A stretch of DNA of 64,000 nucleotides. Source: Salinispora cortesiana. Lineage in GTDB: Bacteria; Actinomycetota; Actinomycetes; Mycobacteriales; Micromonosporaceae. Under the pieces are notes generated by a model. That model ran no database searches. It had not been told where the DNA came from and was given only the letters and a program-made list of their open reading frames with translations. Positions 24,178 to 34,244 of this stretch are shown piece after piece; positions within the stretch are counted from its first letter, which is position 1, and every line of letters begins with the position of its first letter. Both the position numbers and the translations under genes were made by a program. The stretch is from NCBI RefSeq assembly GCF_000484695.1, contig NZ_AXVR01000011.1:1-64000 (forward strand), in the 5' to 3' direction.

Positions 24178-26634
24178 TCAACGGGGGTGGCGATCCGTGA
24201 GCAGCCGCCGCGGGCTCCAGCGTAGGGTCGCGGCCCGGAATCGGCCGTAGGACGACATCAGGCGGGCCGAGGCGTCTGCGACGGCGCCCCGCCAACGCAG
24301 CACCATCGACGGGGGCAGGGCTGCCGCCAGCAGACGCGTGCGACGGTCGGACCCCGCCACGAGCGCGGCCCGGACCCGGCGCAGGGCCGGCAGCAGCGGC
24401 TCCCCGGGGTGTGGATCCGGGGCATAGCGGGCGAGCTCCTCGGCCCGGCCCAGCAGCCGTACCGCCGACGTGGCCTCGGTGTCCGCACGGAAGGTGTCTC
24501 GGGCGAGCCGGCTGGCGGTGGCGCGCGGTGTCTCCGCCCCGTTGATCTGTTGCCGGAAGTCCACCAGCGTGTCCAGCAACTCGTCCCAGGCCGCGTGCGC
24601 GTCGGCCCGTGCCCGGTCCGCGTCGGCCAGCACCATCATGCGATGGTCGCCCGAAGACGCCCCGCCCGTGGCTACCCCGGCCGGCACAGCCGACGGCATC
24701 CGTCTGCCACTGCGCCGTCGACGTAGGGCGGACCGCTGTAGCGCCGGGGCGGTGAGCAGCAGGAGCAGGGCCAGGGCCCCGACAGCCCAGAGCCAGGATG
24801 ACCCGGTCCGGGTGGGAGTGCCGGTGCCACTCGGCTGCCCGGACAGCTCCTCCTCCAGCCCCTCCTCCGCCTGGTTCGGATTCGTCCCGGAACCCGACCC
24901 TGCCGGCCCCGCTGTCGTGCTCGGCCCCGGGGTGACCTCCTCCTCCTCCGCATCCAGATCGGGGGCCCAGTCGGAGCGGACAGACCCCGACACGCCATAC
25001 GCGGGAGTGGCGTCGAACGGTACCCAGCCAAACCCGTCGAAGTAGACCTCGGTCCAGGCATGCAGGTTGCGGTTGGTCAGCACGTAGGTGTCACCGTCAG
25101 ATTTGGTGCCGGTGCTGAACCCGAAGGCGACCCGCGCCGGAATGTCGGCGGCGCGAACCAGCCACGCCATCGCGGCGGCGTACTGCTGACAGAACCCGAC
25201 CTTGTTGGTGAGGAAGTCGACGATCTCCTGACCGCCGGTGCCCCCCTCGGTGCTGAGGGCGTAACTGAACCCGTTCTCCGTGGCGAAGTGGTCATAGATG
25301 GCCCGCACCTTGTCGAACTCGGTGCTTTGGCCCTGGGTGAGCTCGTCCACCAATGCCTCCACCTCGGGCACCGTCGGCGCAGCCGTCTGCCGGCGGAGGC
25401 TGTGCTCGGTTGGGAGCGGGCGGGCCTGCCGCAACGCCGTCGGGGAGTAGGTCGACCGCACGTACTCGAACTCGTAGCGCTTGCTCGACGAACGCTCCCG
25501 GTTGGAGAAGAGGACCTGTTGGTTCGGGTCGTAGGACCATCTGCCGTTCAGCTTGAACTGCACCGGCTCGGCGTACACCGGCAGCAGCGGCATGTCGAAA
25601 CTCTCCGTCACCTCAACCGTCGCCCGGTAACGGGAACGGGTGATGCCCTCCCGGTCCGGTACGGTCGGGCCGAACTCCCGGTTGACCGCTGTGCCACTGG
25701 GAGGCCGCGCCCGGAAGCCGTCGCTTCGCAACTGGTCGGCAGTGCCGAACCGTAGGTAGAAGGGCTCCGACTCATTGGTGGTCACCTTCACCATGTCGGT
25801 GACCTCGCCCTGGTTGAGCTGGCCCTGCAGGGCCGAGAAGAGGTCGACCTGACTGGCTGTGCCCCGGCCCGCTCCACCCGCGCCCTCCCCGGTGCCCGAG
25901 CCGAACCGGTCGAGTAGGTCGCCGGTCATGCCCGGCACCGCCAGCGGCAGCAGGACCGCGACCGCGACCCCCACCGCCGCGAGCCGGCGACCAGCGGCGG
26001 CAAGTGGGGAGGCCTCCCACCCGTCCACCCCCCGGCCGTCGCCGGTGAATCGCCGGCCGAACCGCCGGACCCGGTCGACGTTGTCGGCGGCCAACAGCCA
26101 CAGGTAGCCGGCCGCGCCGATGACGAACGGCAGCGGAGGGACACTGTCCACGTAGACGGCCACCGGGACCGAGTAGACGGCCAGCATCGGCAGGCCGGCG
26201 AGCGCGGGCCGGCGCAACCCGACCGTCATCAGGTCGACCAGCACGGCGATCCCGCCGATGCTGAGCACGGTGAGGAAGAGCAACGGGTCCGTGTCAGGCA
26301 CCCGCACGCGGTGGGTGCGCATGTCTACCAGCGACGCCTCCGCCAGCGCCCCGAAGTGCCCGATGGTGGCCGGGGTCGGTACCACTCCCAGCAGCTCGGC
26401 ACCGGAGGGGAACAGCCACGTCAGGGCGAGCAACAGGCCACCGAGCATGGCCAGCACCTGCCCCCACCGCGGGGCCCGCCCCAGCCGGGCCAGGGCGGCC
26501 ACCGCGGCCACCACCGCGACCGCGATGGTCGACTGGAACAGCCAGGTCGAGCGGTCGAAGATGGCCGACAATGGCGCCGCGGCGAGTAGTGTCGCGGCGG
26601 CAGCGACCAGGCCCAGGTTCCGTTGGGAGATCAT
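24178..26634 (-). CDS. TgpA-like membrane transglutaminase (DUF3488/transglutaminase core/DUF4129)
   Basis: An 818-aa membrane protein. Six or seven helices occupy about residues 1-220. The extracytoplasmic transglutaminase-like core has its catalytic Cys in VGFCQQYAAAMAWL (about 481), His in NRNLHAWTEVYF (about 525) and Asp in WVPFDATPAYG (about 540). A proline- and acid-rich linker, another helix (about 615-635) and a cytosolic DUF4129-like helical tail follow. The function is unproven; relatives may crosslink or cleave cell-surface proteins. It is the third gene of the MoxR-DUF58-transglutaminase operon, with GGAGG before its ATG. Confidence 0.85.
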   Translation of the reverse strand: MISQRNLGLVAAAATLLAAAPLSAIFDRSTWLFQSTIAVAVVAAVAALARLGRAPRWGQVLAMLGGLLLALTWLFPSGAELLGVVPTPATIGHFGALAEASLVDMRTHRVRVPDTDPLLFLTVLSIGGIAVLVDLMTVGLRRPALAGLPMLAVYSVPVAVYVDSVPPLPFVIGAAGYLWLLAADNVDRVRRFGRRFTGDGRGVDGWEASPLAAAGRRLAAVGVAVAVLLPLAVPGMTGDLLDRFGSGTGEGAGGAGRGTASQVDLFSALQGQLNQGEVTDMVKVTTNESEPFYLRFGTADQLRSDGFRARPPSGTAVNREFGPTVPDREGITRSRYRATVEVTESFDMPLLPVYAEPVQFKLNGRWSYDPNQQVLFSNRERSSSKRYEFEYVRSTYSPTALRQARPLPTEHSLRRQTAAPTVPEVEALVDELTQGQSTEFDKVRAIYDHFATENGFSYALSTEGGTGGQEIVDFLTNKVGFCQQYAAAMAWLVRAADIPARVAFGFSTGTKSDGDTYVLTNRNLHAWTEVYFDGFGWVPFDATPAYGVSGSVRSDWAPDLDAEEEEVTPGPSTTAGPAGSGSGTNPNQAEEGLEEELSGQPSGTGTPTRTGSSWLWAVGALALLLLLTAPALQRSALRRRRSGRRMPSAVPAGVATGGASSGDHRMMVLADADRARADAHAAWDELLDTLVDFRQQINGAETPRATASRLARDTFRADTEATSAVRLLGRAEELARYAPDPHPGEPLLPALRRVRAALVAGSDRRTRLLAAALPPSMVLRWRGAVADASARLMSSYGRFRAATLRWSPRRLLTDRHPR

Positions 26635-26650
26635 GCGTGCGGCCTCCGGT

Positions 26651-27946
26651 TCATCGTCTGCTCGCCACGGTCTCGGCCGACGCGGCCCGGACAGCGAAGC
26701 CCTGCGAGCCCCGGCCGGCCTGCGGCCACAGGACCGGCAACCGGGAGCCGTGGTCTACGCCGATCACTCGCCAGCCACCTCGTACCAGCGCGAGCGCGGC
26801 GGTGGCGTGCGCGTCGTCGGCCTCGGCCCGGGCACCGGCCGGCAGGGTGAGCCAGGTGGAGGTGTTCTGGAGAAACGCCACGCAGGTGGTGCCGTTGCCG
26901 CGTAGCGCGGCCAGCAGTTCGGCCTCAACGGCGCTGAGCGTCCCGAACAGGCCGATGATCAGACCGCCGGCGACGTGCTGCCGCGCCTCCCGGACCAGCG
27001 TGGCGATCTCAGTCCGCTGGTCGAGGCAGGCGTCGGCGAGGTTGTCCAGGAGGAGCCCGTGCCCGGTCGCCTCCGTCGCGTCGATGTCCGTACCGGAGCC
27101 GGTGAGCAACCGTAGCCGGTAGCCCCCCTGCCGCAGGTGCACGGCGATGCTCGCGGCGGCGGAGACTGCCCACTCGAAGCTGGCCGTCGGCCCGTCACCG
27201 CAGTGCCCGTACGCCCGGGTGTCCAGCAGCACGGTGGCGCGGCTCTCCCAGGGCTGCTCCTCGCGGCGGACCATCAGTTCACCGGTGCGCGCGGTTGACT
27301 TCCAGTGCACCCGCCGTAGGTCGTCGCCCAACCGGTACTCCCGGGTCGCCGCATCGTCCTCGCCGTGCACCGCGACCGACCGGGCCCGGCTGTCGCCACT
27401 GCCCGCGTACTCGCTGGGAAGCCGGACCGTGGGCAGCGGCGTGGCCTGCGGGACCACCGTCAACTGGTCGGTGCTGGGGAAGGCCCGGGTCACCTCGCAC
27501 AGACCGAATGGGTCGGTTATCCGGACCACCAGTGGGCCGATCTTGTATCGGCCGCGTACGTCGGCCCGCACCGTGTACGCCACCGAGCTGGCCTGCTGCG
27601 CGCCGAGCCGGTCCAGCACGACCCGGGGCCGGCTGCCCAGCGCGTACGGCAGCCGGTCTTCCAGCAGGAGCGTGCCGGTGGGCAGGCGGGACAGGTTCTG
27701 TAGCCGCAGCACCACCCGGGAGCTGGCGCTGGCGGGTACGCGCTCTGGCTCCAGTGAACGATTGCAGGCCAGCTTGTACCGGCTGCGGCCGACGTAGAGC
27801 GCTGCCAGGAGTGGCAGGACCGCGAGCAGCACCGCCACTCGGAGCAGGTCCCGCTCACCGAGGAGGGTGGCCGAGATCCCCGCCGCGACCGCTGCGGCGA
27901 GGAACGACCGGCCCCGCGTGGTCAGCCCGCGCAGCCCGTCGCGCAC
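26651..27946 (-). CDS. DUF58 domain protein
   Basis: A 431-aa protein with two N-terminal membrane helices (about 10-50), a beta-rich middle, and the DUF58 signature EYRLGDDLRRVHWKSTARTG. A von Willebrand A-like region follows with TVLLDTRAYG. Such proteins accompany MoxR ATPases and are thought to be their substrates or adaptors. GTG 27946 lies 1 nt after the moxR stop, implying coupling. A longer ORF reading back into moxR is an artefact of overlap. Confidence 0.85.
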   Translation of the reverse strand: MRDGLRGLTTRGRSFLAAAVAAGISATLLGERDLLRVAVLLAVLPLLAALYVGRSRYKLACNRSLEPERVPASASSRVVLRLQNLSRLPTGTLLLEDRLPYALGSRPRVVLDRLGAQQASSVAYTVRADVRGRYKIGPLVVRITDPFGLCEVTRAFPSTDQLTVVPQATPLPTVRLPSEYAGSGDSRARSVAVHGEDDAATREYRLGDDLRRVHWKSTARTGELMVRREEQPWESRATVLLDTRAYGHCGDGPTASFEWAVSAAASIAVHLRQGGYRLRLLTGSGTDIDATEATGHGLLLDNLADACLDQRTEIATLVREARQHVAGGLIIGLFGTLSAVEAELLAALRGNGTTCVAFLQNTSTWLTLPAGARAEADDAHATAALALVRGGWRVIGVDHGSRLPVLWPQAGRGSQGFAVRAASAETVASRR

Positions 27947-27947
27947 C

Positions 27948-29000
27948 TCACGCCCTCCGCGGCTCGTACCGGGCGCGGCCGCTGTCGGTGGTGGGCCGGG
28001 TGTCGTACGACGAACGCCGATGTTCCTGCGGCAGCGGCAGCCGGTGCACCAGGTCGGCGACGATGGTGTCGGTGGTGCGTCGGGCCAGCTGGGCGTCGGC
28101 GGTCGGGATGATTCGGTGCGCCAGCACCGGTACGGCCAGTGCCTGCAGATCGTCGGGGAGGACGTAGTCGCGTCCCTCGAGCGCGGCGACCGCGCGTGCG
28201 GTGCGCAGCAACTGGAGGGTCGCTCGGGGCGACGCGCCGAGGCGGAGGTCGGGAGCCTCTCGGGTGGCGGTGACCAGCTCGACCGCGTACCGCTTGAGGG
28301 CGTCAGCGACGTGAATCTGCCGGACGTGGGTGATGAGTCGGCGGACGGTGCTGGCATCGGAGACCGGCCGCAGCGACTCCAGCGGGTCGGTGGCACCATG
28401 CCCGTCGAGCATCGCCAACTCGGCCCCGGCGTCCGGGTACCCCATCGCGATCCGAGCGGTGAAGCGGTCGCGCTGCGCCTCCGGCAGCGGGTACGTGCCC
28501 TCCATCTCGATCGGGTTCTGGGTGGCGACCACCATGAACGGCGTCTGCAACGGATAGGTCACGCCGTCCACGGTGACCTGCCGCTCCTCCATGCACTCCA
28601 ACAGCGCTGACTGGGTCTTCGGCGAGGCCCGGTTGATCTCGTCGCCGACCACCAGGTTGGCGAAGACAGCGCCGGGGCGGAACTCGAAGTCGTGCGTCTC
28701 CTGGTTGTAGACGCTGACCCCGGTGACGTCGCTGGGTAGCAGATCGGGGGTGAACTGGATGCGGCGTACCGAGCAGTCGATCGAGCGCGCCAGTGCCTTG
28801 GCCAGCTTGGTCTTGCCGACTCCGGGGACGTCCTCGATGAGCAGGTGGCCCTCGGCGAGCAGAACGGCGAGGGCGAGCTGCACGGTGGCGGTCTTGCCCT
28901 CGATAACCTGTTCGATGTTCGTCACGATTGCGTCACCAACGGCGCGGAACTCATCGTGTGGCAGCAGACCGCCCACCTCGTCCCGGGTCTGTTGTGTCAC
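27948..29000 (-). CDS. MoxR-family AAA+ ATPase
   Basis: A 350-aa AAA+ chaperone-like ATPase. Walker A is EDVPGVGKTKLAKAL, Walker B is LVVGDEINRASPKTQ, and sensor 1 is VVATQNPIEMEGTYPLPEAQ, with the LDRF-like arginine in QRDRFTARI. These proteins help assemble or activate DUF58/vWA partners. It is the first gene of the operon. GAGGAGG before the GTG start gives a strong ribosome binding site. Confidence 0.92.
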   Translation of the reverse strand: MTQQTRDEVGGLLPHDEFRAVGDAIVTNIEQVIEGKTATVQLALAVLLAEGHLLIEDVPGVGKTKLAKALARSIDCSVRRIQFTPDLLPSDVTGVSVYNQETHDFEFRPGAVFANLVVGDEINRASPKTQSALLECMEERQVTVDGVTYPLQTPFMVVATQNPIEMEGTYPLPEAQRDRFTARIAMGYPDAGAELAMLDGHGATDPLESLRPVSDASTVRRLITHVRQIHVADALKRYAVELVTATREAPDLRLGASPRATLQLLRTARAVAALEGRDYVLPDDLQALAVPVLAHRIIPTADAQLARRTTDTIVADLVHRLPLPQEHRRSSYDTRPTTDSGRARYEPRRA

Positions 29001-29324
29001 GGACGTCCTCCTCGTCGCCTCGACGGCGGCTCCGTTCGGAGCGGCTGGACCCGCCGTTGGTTCGCGTGGTCACGCGCAAGCCTCGTCTGCCGCAGAAAGT
29101 CTCACCGGACTCTCAGGCTAGCGATGTTTTGTGACCGCATCCGACCGCCACCAGCGTTCCATCGCATACGTCCGGAATATTTGTCCGTCGGTTGAGGTGT
29201 CGAAGGGGGCCGGACGGGTAGTCCGCAGCCCCGACGCGGTCGGTGGAGTTAGGGAGAAGGCGAGGGCAGCCGTGGCGGTGCCGGGTGCTCGTGGGCGACG
29301 CCGGCCCGGTTGCTGCGGGCCGGC
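29001..29324. other. Divergent intergenic region between moxR and the mrp operon
   Basis: This 324-bp gap should hold the promoters of both operons. On the minus strand CTAGCCTGAG near 29112-29121 could hold a -10 box (TAGCCT) for moxR. A less GC-rich stretch at 29160-29200 is a possible site for the plus-strand promoter. No gene or strong repeat is seen. Confidence 0.35.
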
Positions 29325-32075
29325 ATGATTCTCGCTGTCGTCCTCGGCGGGCAGTTCCTCCTCGCCGCCGCAGCGCCGGTGCTGACCTGGTGGTTGGGGC
29401 GCAACGCCGGGTACGTGCTCGCCGTCGGCTACCTGACCGGGGCGGGTCTGCTCCTCTCCCAGCGCCCCGCGCTCCTCGCCGACCAGGCGGTCCTCATCTC
29501 CTGGCCGTGGCTACCGTCGCTGGGGGTCTACGCGGAGCTGCGGATGGACGCACTCAGTCTGATCTTCGCCCTGCTGGTGCTGGGAGTGGGCGCGTTCGTG
29601 ATGGCGTACTGTCCGCGCTACCTGAGCCCGGACAGCCGGCACACCCGGGTGTACGTGACGATGACCCTGTTCGCCGGGGCGATGCTGGGTCTGGTGCTCG
29701 CCGACGACCTGCTGCTGCTCTTCGTCTTCTGGGAGCTGTCCAGTATCCTGTCGTTCGTCCTCATCGGGCAGGACGGTCGCTTGCCGGCCCGCGGGCCGGC
29801 GATCCAGGCCCTCGTCGTCACCACCACCGGTGGCGTGGCACTGCTGGTGGCGGTGGTCGTGCTCGCCGCGAGCCTCGGCACCAGCGACCTTCATCTGATC
29901 CTGGCCGATCCGGGCCGGCTGGCGACCGGACCCGCCTGGGCGGCGGGTGCCCTGGTGATCTTCGCGGCCATCACGAAGTCGGCGCAGGTGCCGTTCCACT
30001 TCTGGCTCCCTGGCGCCATGGTCGCCCTCACCCCAGTCAGCGCCTACCTGCACGCGGCCACGCTGGTGAAGGCGGGCATCTACCTGCTGATGCGCTTCTC
30101 GGCGCTGTTCGGCGGCCAGTGGCCCTGGGACCTCACGCTGATCGGCCTCGGGCTGCTCACCGCGATCGTCGGCGCGCTGTTGGCGCTGCGCCAACACGAT
30201 CTGAAGGCGTTGCTCGCGTACTCCACGGTGAGCCAGCTCGGCCTGCTGGTCAGCGTCATCGGCGTCGGTACGCCCGCCTCGGACGCGGCGGCGATCCTGT
30301 ACACGATCGCGCACGCCCTGTTCAAGGCGACGCTGTTCATGCTGGTGGGAATCATCGACCGGCAGGCGGGCAGCCGGGACATCCGGGCCCTGACCGGGCT
30401 GTGGCGGGCGATGCCGATCACCGTGACGCTTACCGTGTTGGCGGCGATGTCGCTGGCCGGTCTGCCGCCGACGATCGGTTTCGTCGGCAAAGAGGCGATC
30501 TTCGAGGCGCTCGTCACGGTGGACGAGGTGCCCTTGCTCGGGTGGGTCGCCGCCGGCCTGGCGGTGCTCGCCGCGACGCTCACCTTCGCGTACGCCGCGC
30601 GGTTGGTCCATGGTGTCCTCTCCGGCCCGACCCGGCAGCGTGAGCTGCACGAACCGGCCTGGTCATTCCTGGCTCCGGCAGCTGTCGCAGCGGTCCTCGC
30701 CACCGCTCTCGGCCCCACCGTCGCCCTCCTCAGCCCGATGGTGGAGCGGGCCGCCAGCGATGCCCGGCCCCAGGGGCAGGCGCCCTACCTGGCCTTCTGG
30801 CATGGCTTCACCCCGGCGCTCGGGCTCTCCGTGCTCACTGTCCTGCTTGGGACGCTGCTGTTCTGGTACCGGCGTCGGACCGATCCGGTGCTCGCGGCGA
30901 TACCGACCACGTCTCCGTTCACCGGACACCTCGAGCGGTGGCGGCGCGCGTTGGTGCGCTTCGGGGCGGTCGTGGCCCGACCCGCCCAGGTCACGGCGCC
31001 CGCTCCCTACCTGGCCCGGCCACTGCTCGCCGTGGTGGCGCTGGCGGCAGTCGCCGTGCTGCTCCTCGGCCCGCTACCCAGCCGGCACCCGGATGCCACC
31101 CGGCCCGGGGACTGGCTCGTGCTCGGGTTGCTACTGGTCACCCTCGCCGGCCTGGTCACCACCCGGTCGGCGCTCGCGGCGGTCGCGCTGACCGGCGCGG
31201 TCGGCCTGATCCTGGCAGTCTGGTTTCTCACCACGGGGGCACCGGACGTGGCGCTCACCCTGATGCTGGTCGAGGTGCTCACCACGGTGGTGGTCATGCT
31301 CGCCCTGCGGGGCCGGCCCGGCCGGCTGGTCGCGCCGGGCCGTCGGGTGGGGATCATCGCCGGCGTCGGGCTGGCGGTGCTCGCCGGGGTGGTGGCGACG
31401 GCGGCGACGGCGGCGCTGACCGGCCGTCGCGACCTGTCGCCCGTCGGCGACTGGTACCTGCGGGAGGCGTCCTCGGCCACCGGTGGGCAGAACCTGGTCA
31501 ACACCATCCTCGTCGATTTCCGGGCCCTGGACACCCTCGGTGAGGCGGTCGTACTCGCGGTGGTCGCGGTTGGGTTGATCGGGCTCGCCCGGCCGGCCGA
31601 AGCCGTACGGCATCGTCCCGGCGCCGTACGGCACGCCGTCGATCCGGTGCTCGCGCTGGCATACCGCGTACTGGCTCCGGTCATGCTCGCCGCGTCCGCG
31701 GTGTTGTTTCTCCGCGGCCACCAGGAGCTCGGGGGCGGGTTCATCGCCGCACTGCTCGCCGGTACCGCGGTCGGACTCGGCCACCTGGCGCACCCCGCGG
31801 GAGCGCCGCTGCTGGGCCGCCTTCGGGGAGCGCCACTGCTCACCGTCGGCCTGTTCCTGGCGCTCGTCGCGGGCATGGCGCCGCTGGCCGTGGGCCGGGC
31901 CTTCTTGACTCCGGTCAAGCTCTCCCTGCCCGGCGTCGGTTCGGTGTCGTCGGCTCTCCTGTTCGACCTGGGGGTGTACCTGATGGTGCTGGCCCTGGTC
32001 GTGGCGGCGGTCCGCCGACTGGACAGCGCGCCCGCCGGCCCTGCGCCCGGGCCGGTTCGGGAGCGGGTCCGATGA
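29325..32075 (+). CDS. mrpA: Mrp-type cation/proton antiporter, fused A and B subunits
   Basis: A 916-aa polytopic protein of about 20 helices, related to complex I NuoL. The N-terminal part has the proton-channel motifs FVFWELSSILSF and ITKSAQVPFHFWLPGAM. The C-terminal part (from about residue 770) resembles MrpB: VLAPVMLASAVLFLRGHQEL and GGGFIAALLAG. Together they form the core of a Na+(K+)/H+ antiporter in the cytoplasmic membrane. ATG 29325 matches the usual MILAVVL start; an upstream TTG (29310) is less likely. It is the first gene of the A-to-G operon. Confidence 0.88.
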   Translation: MILAVVLGGQFLLAAAAPVLTWWLGRNAGYVLAVGYLTGAGLLLSQRPALLADQAVLISWPWLPSLGVYAELRMDALSLIFALLVLGVGAFVMAYCPRYLSPDSRHTRVYVTMTLFAGAMLGLVLADDLLLLFVFWELSSILSFVLIGQDGRLPARGPAIQALVVTTTGGVALLVAVVVLAASLGTSDLHLILADPGRLATGPAWAAGALVIFAAITKSAQVPFHFWLPGAMVALTPVSAYLHAATLVKAGIYLLMRFSALFGGQWPWDLTLIGLGLLTAIVGALLALRQHDLKALLAYSTVSQLGLLVSVIGVGTPASDAAAILYTIAHALFKATLFMLVGIIDRQAGSRDIRALTGLWRAMPITVTLTVLAAMSLAGLPPTIGFVGKEAIFEALVTVDEVPLLGWVAAGLAVLAATLTFAYAARLVHGVLSGPTRQRELHEPAWSFLAPAAVAAVLATALGPTVALLSPMVERAASDARPQGQAPYLAFWHGFTPALGLSVLTVLLGTLLFWYRRRTDPVLAAIPTTSPFTGHLERWRRALVRFGAVVARPAQVTAPAPYLARPLLAVVALAAVAVLLLGPLPSRHPDATRPGDWLVLGLLLVTLAGLVTTRSALAAVALTGAVGLILAVWFLTTGAPDVALTLMLVEVLTTVVVMLALRGRPGRLVAPGRRVGIIAGVGLAVLAGVVATAATAALTGRRDLSPVGDWYLREASSATGGQNLVNTILVDFRALDTLGEAVVLAVVAVGLIGLARPAEAVRHRPGAVRHAVDPVLALAYRVLAPVMLAASAVLFLRGHQELGGGFIAALLAGTAVGLGHLAHPAGAPLLGRLRGAPLLTVGLFLALVAGMAPLAVGRAFLTPVKLSLPGVGSVSSALLFDLGVYLMVLALVVAAVRRLDSAPAGPAPGPVRERVR

Positions 32076-32395
32076 GCGGGCCGCTGATCGTCGGGGTGCT
32101 GGTGGCGGCCGGCGTCTTCCTCCTGCTTCGCCCTGGGCAGCTGCGGCTGGTGCTCGGCTTCGTGCTGCTCGGGCACGCGGTGAACGTGCTGCTGTTGGCC
32201 GCCGGCGGGCTGCACCGGCGGGAGCCGCCGGTTGACGGCGGGGGCGCGGAGAGCGCCGACCCGCTGCCCCAGGCCTTCATCCTGACCGCCATCGTGATCA
32301 CCTTCGGCATCACCGTCTACCTGCTGCGGCTGCTGCGCCGTGCCTCCCGGCGGGGGAGTCGACGACCGGAGACGTGGGACAGGGGGCCGCGGTGA
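32072..32395 (+). CDS. mrpC: Mrp antiporter subunit C
   Basis: A 107-aa NuoK-like subunit with three helices: GVLVAAGVFLLL, LVLGFVLLGHAVNVLLL and ALILTAIVITFGITVYLL-like sequence at about 70-88. Conserved polar residues occur in helix two (GHAVN). It overlaps mrpA by 4 bp (ATGA) and mrpD by 4 bp (GTGA). The C-terminal tail is basic. Confidence 0.88.
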   Translation: MSGPLIVGVLVAAGVFLLLRPGQLRLVLGFVLLGHAVNVLLLAAGGLHRREPPVDGGGAESADPLPQAFILTAIVITFGITVYLLRLLRRASRRGSRRPETWDRGPR

Positions 32396-33858
32396 GCCTC
32401 CTGCTGATTGGTCCGGTGGTGGGTCCGCTACTCGCCGCCACCGTGCTGCTTGCTCTCCCCGGCCGGCTGATGCTGCGACGGGTGGTGGCGCTGCTCGCCA
32501 CGGCGGTGGTCATCGCGGTGGGTGTCGTCCTGCTCCTGGCGACCTCCGATGGCGAGGTTCCGGTGCTCCGGGTCGGCGACTGGCCGCCGGTTGTCGCGAT
32601 CACCCTGGCGGCCGACCCATTGAGCGCGTTGCTGGTCACGGTCTCGGCGATGGTGGTGCTCGCCTGCCTGGTGGCCGCCGTCGGGACCGGGGATGATCGC
32701 CGGCGGGCCTTCCTGCCGCTGACGATGGTGCTGTCGGCGGGCGCGTACGGCGCCTACCTCACCACCGATCTGTTCAACCTGTTCGTGCTGGTCGAGATCA
32801 TGCTCGTTCCGTCCTACGTGCTGCTGGCGCTCTCCGGGGGCCCGGGGCGTGCCGGCGCGGGCCGGGTATACATCGCCACCAGTCTGCTCGGCTCCACGAT
32901 CCTGCTGGCCGGTGTCGGACTGCTCTACGGGGTCACCGGTACGGTCGGGCTCGCGGACCTCGCCGGGATGGCCCGGGAGATCCCCGCCGCCGCGGTCGCC
33001 GGCGGTGTCGTGCTGCTGGCGTTCGCGCTCAAGAGCGCGCTCGTGCCGCTGCACGACTGGCTGCCCCGCGCCTACCCGGTCGCGTCACCGGTGGTCGTCG
33101 CGCTCTTCTCCGGTCTGCTCACCAAGGTGGGGCTGTACGCGATCATCCGGATCTACGCCGTGTTGTACGGCGGTGATCCGGCGTACCACCCGTTGCTGGT
33201 GGCGGTGGCACTGGCGTCCATGGTGATCGGGGTGCTCGGCGCGATCGGCGTCCGTTCGATGCGGAAGGTGCTGGCCTTCCACATGGTGAGCCAGATCGGG
33301 TACGTGCTGCTTGGGCTCGCCCTGTTCACCGCCGCGAGTCTCGCCGCCGCCATCTTCTACCTGGCCCAGTACGTGTTGGTGAAGGCGGCACTGTTCCTGT
33401 GCGCGGCGGTGGTACGGGCCACCCGCGGCACCGACCGGCTGAGCCGGCTGGGTGGGCTGGCCTCGTCCAACCCGCTGCTCGCGGTGGCCTTCGGCGTCGC
33501 CGCCCTGTCTCTGGCCGGGCTGCCCCCGTTCGGCGGGTTCCTCGCCAAGTTTCTGGTGCTGCGAGCCGCCAACGAGGTCGGTGACTGGCTCGTGCTGACG
33601 GTGGCGGTGTTGGTCAGCCTGGTGACGCTGCTGTCGATGCTGAAGATCTGGGGGGTCGCGTTCTGGGGTGAGGTACCGCGACCGGCCCGGGAGCAAACCG
33701 CCCGCCCCGGCGCGGCGCTGCTCGGACCGCCGTTGGTGCTCGGCGGGTGCGCGCTGCTGCTTGGGCCGTTGGGCGGGCCGCTGTTGCAGGTGGCCGACGC
33801 CGCCGCGGCGGGACTGCTGGAGCCGGCCGGGTATGTGCGGGCGGTGAGCGGCCGATGA
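32392..33858 (+). CDS. mrpD: Mrp antiporter subunit D
   Basis: A 488-aa NuoM/NuoN-like antiporter subunit with about 14 helices. Proton-pathway residues are visible in LFNLFVLVEIMLVPSYVL (glutamate) and FALKSALVPLHDWLPRAYP (lysine), and a later lysine in KAALFLCAAVVRA. The GTG at 32392 has ACAGGGGG upstream and overlaps the mrpC stop. An in-frame GTG at 32374 is a less likely start. Confidence 0.9.
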   Translation: MSLLLIGPVVGPLLAATVLLALPGRLMLRRVVALLATAVVIAVGVVLLLATSDGEVPVLRVGDWPPVVAITLAADPLSALLVTVSAMVVLACLVAAVGTGDDRRRAFLPLTMVLSAGAYGAYLTTDLFNLFVLVEIMLVPSYVLLALSGGPGRAGAGRVYIATSLLGSTILLAGVGLLYGVTGTVGLADLAGMAREIPAAAVAGGVVLLAFALKSALVPLHDWLPRAYPVASPVVVALFSGLLTKVGLYAIIRIYAVLYGGDPAYHPLLVAVALASMVIGVLGAIGVRSMRKVLAFHMVSQIGYVLLGLALFTAASLAAAIFYLAQYVLVKAALFLCAAVVRATRGTDRLSRLGGLASSNPLLAVAFGVAALSLAGLPPFGGFLAKFLVLRAANEVGDWLVLTVAVLVSLVTLLSMLKIWGVAFWGEVPRPAREQTARPGAALLGPPLVLGGCALLLGPLGGPLLQVADAAAAGLLEPAGYVRAVSGR

Positions 33859-34241
33859 GCGGCGTGGTGCGACGGGCCGCGGTCCGGGCCGCGCGGATCG
33901 TGGGGTTCCTGGCCTGGTTCGCGGGTCGGCTGGTGCAGGCGAACCTGGTGGTGGCCCGGGAGATCGTCACTCCGGGCCTGGGGCTGCAGCCCGCGGTGGT
34001 TCGGGTTCCGCTGCGCGCCCGGACGGACACCGAGGTGGCCCTGCTCACGCTCTTCGTCACCCTGACCCCGGGGACCCTCGCGCTGGCGGTGCGGCGGGAT
34101 CCGCGGGTGATGTGGGTGCACGGCATGTACGCCGCGGACGCGACAGCGTTTCGCCGTGCCGTGGCGGAGCTGGAGGGGCGGCTGTTGGCCGCCGTCCGAC
34201 CGGTCGGCGGCGGCCGGACCGGTAGTGAGGGAGGTGGGTGA
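33855..34241 (+). CDS. mrpE: Mrp antiporter subunit E
   Basis: A 128-aa small subunit. The pattern PAVVRVPLRARTDTEVALL and FVTLTPGTLAL is the MrpE signature, followed by VMWVHGMYAAD. One or two N-terminal hydrophobic segments anchor it. It overlaps mrpD by 4 bp. Confidence 0.85.
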   Translation: MSGVVRRAAVRAARIVGFLAWFAGRLVQANLVVAREIVTPGLGLQPAVVRVPLRARTDTEVALLTLFVTLTPGTLALAVRRDPRVMWVHGMYAADATAFRRAVAELEGRLLAAVRPVGGGRTGSEGGG

Positions 34242-34244
34242 CGG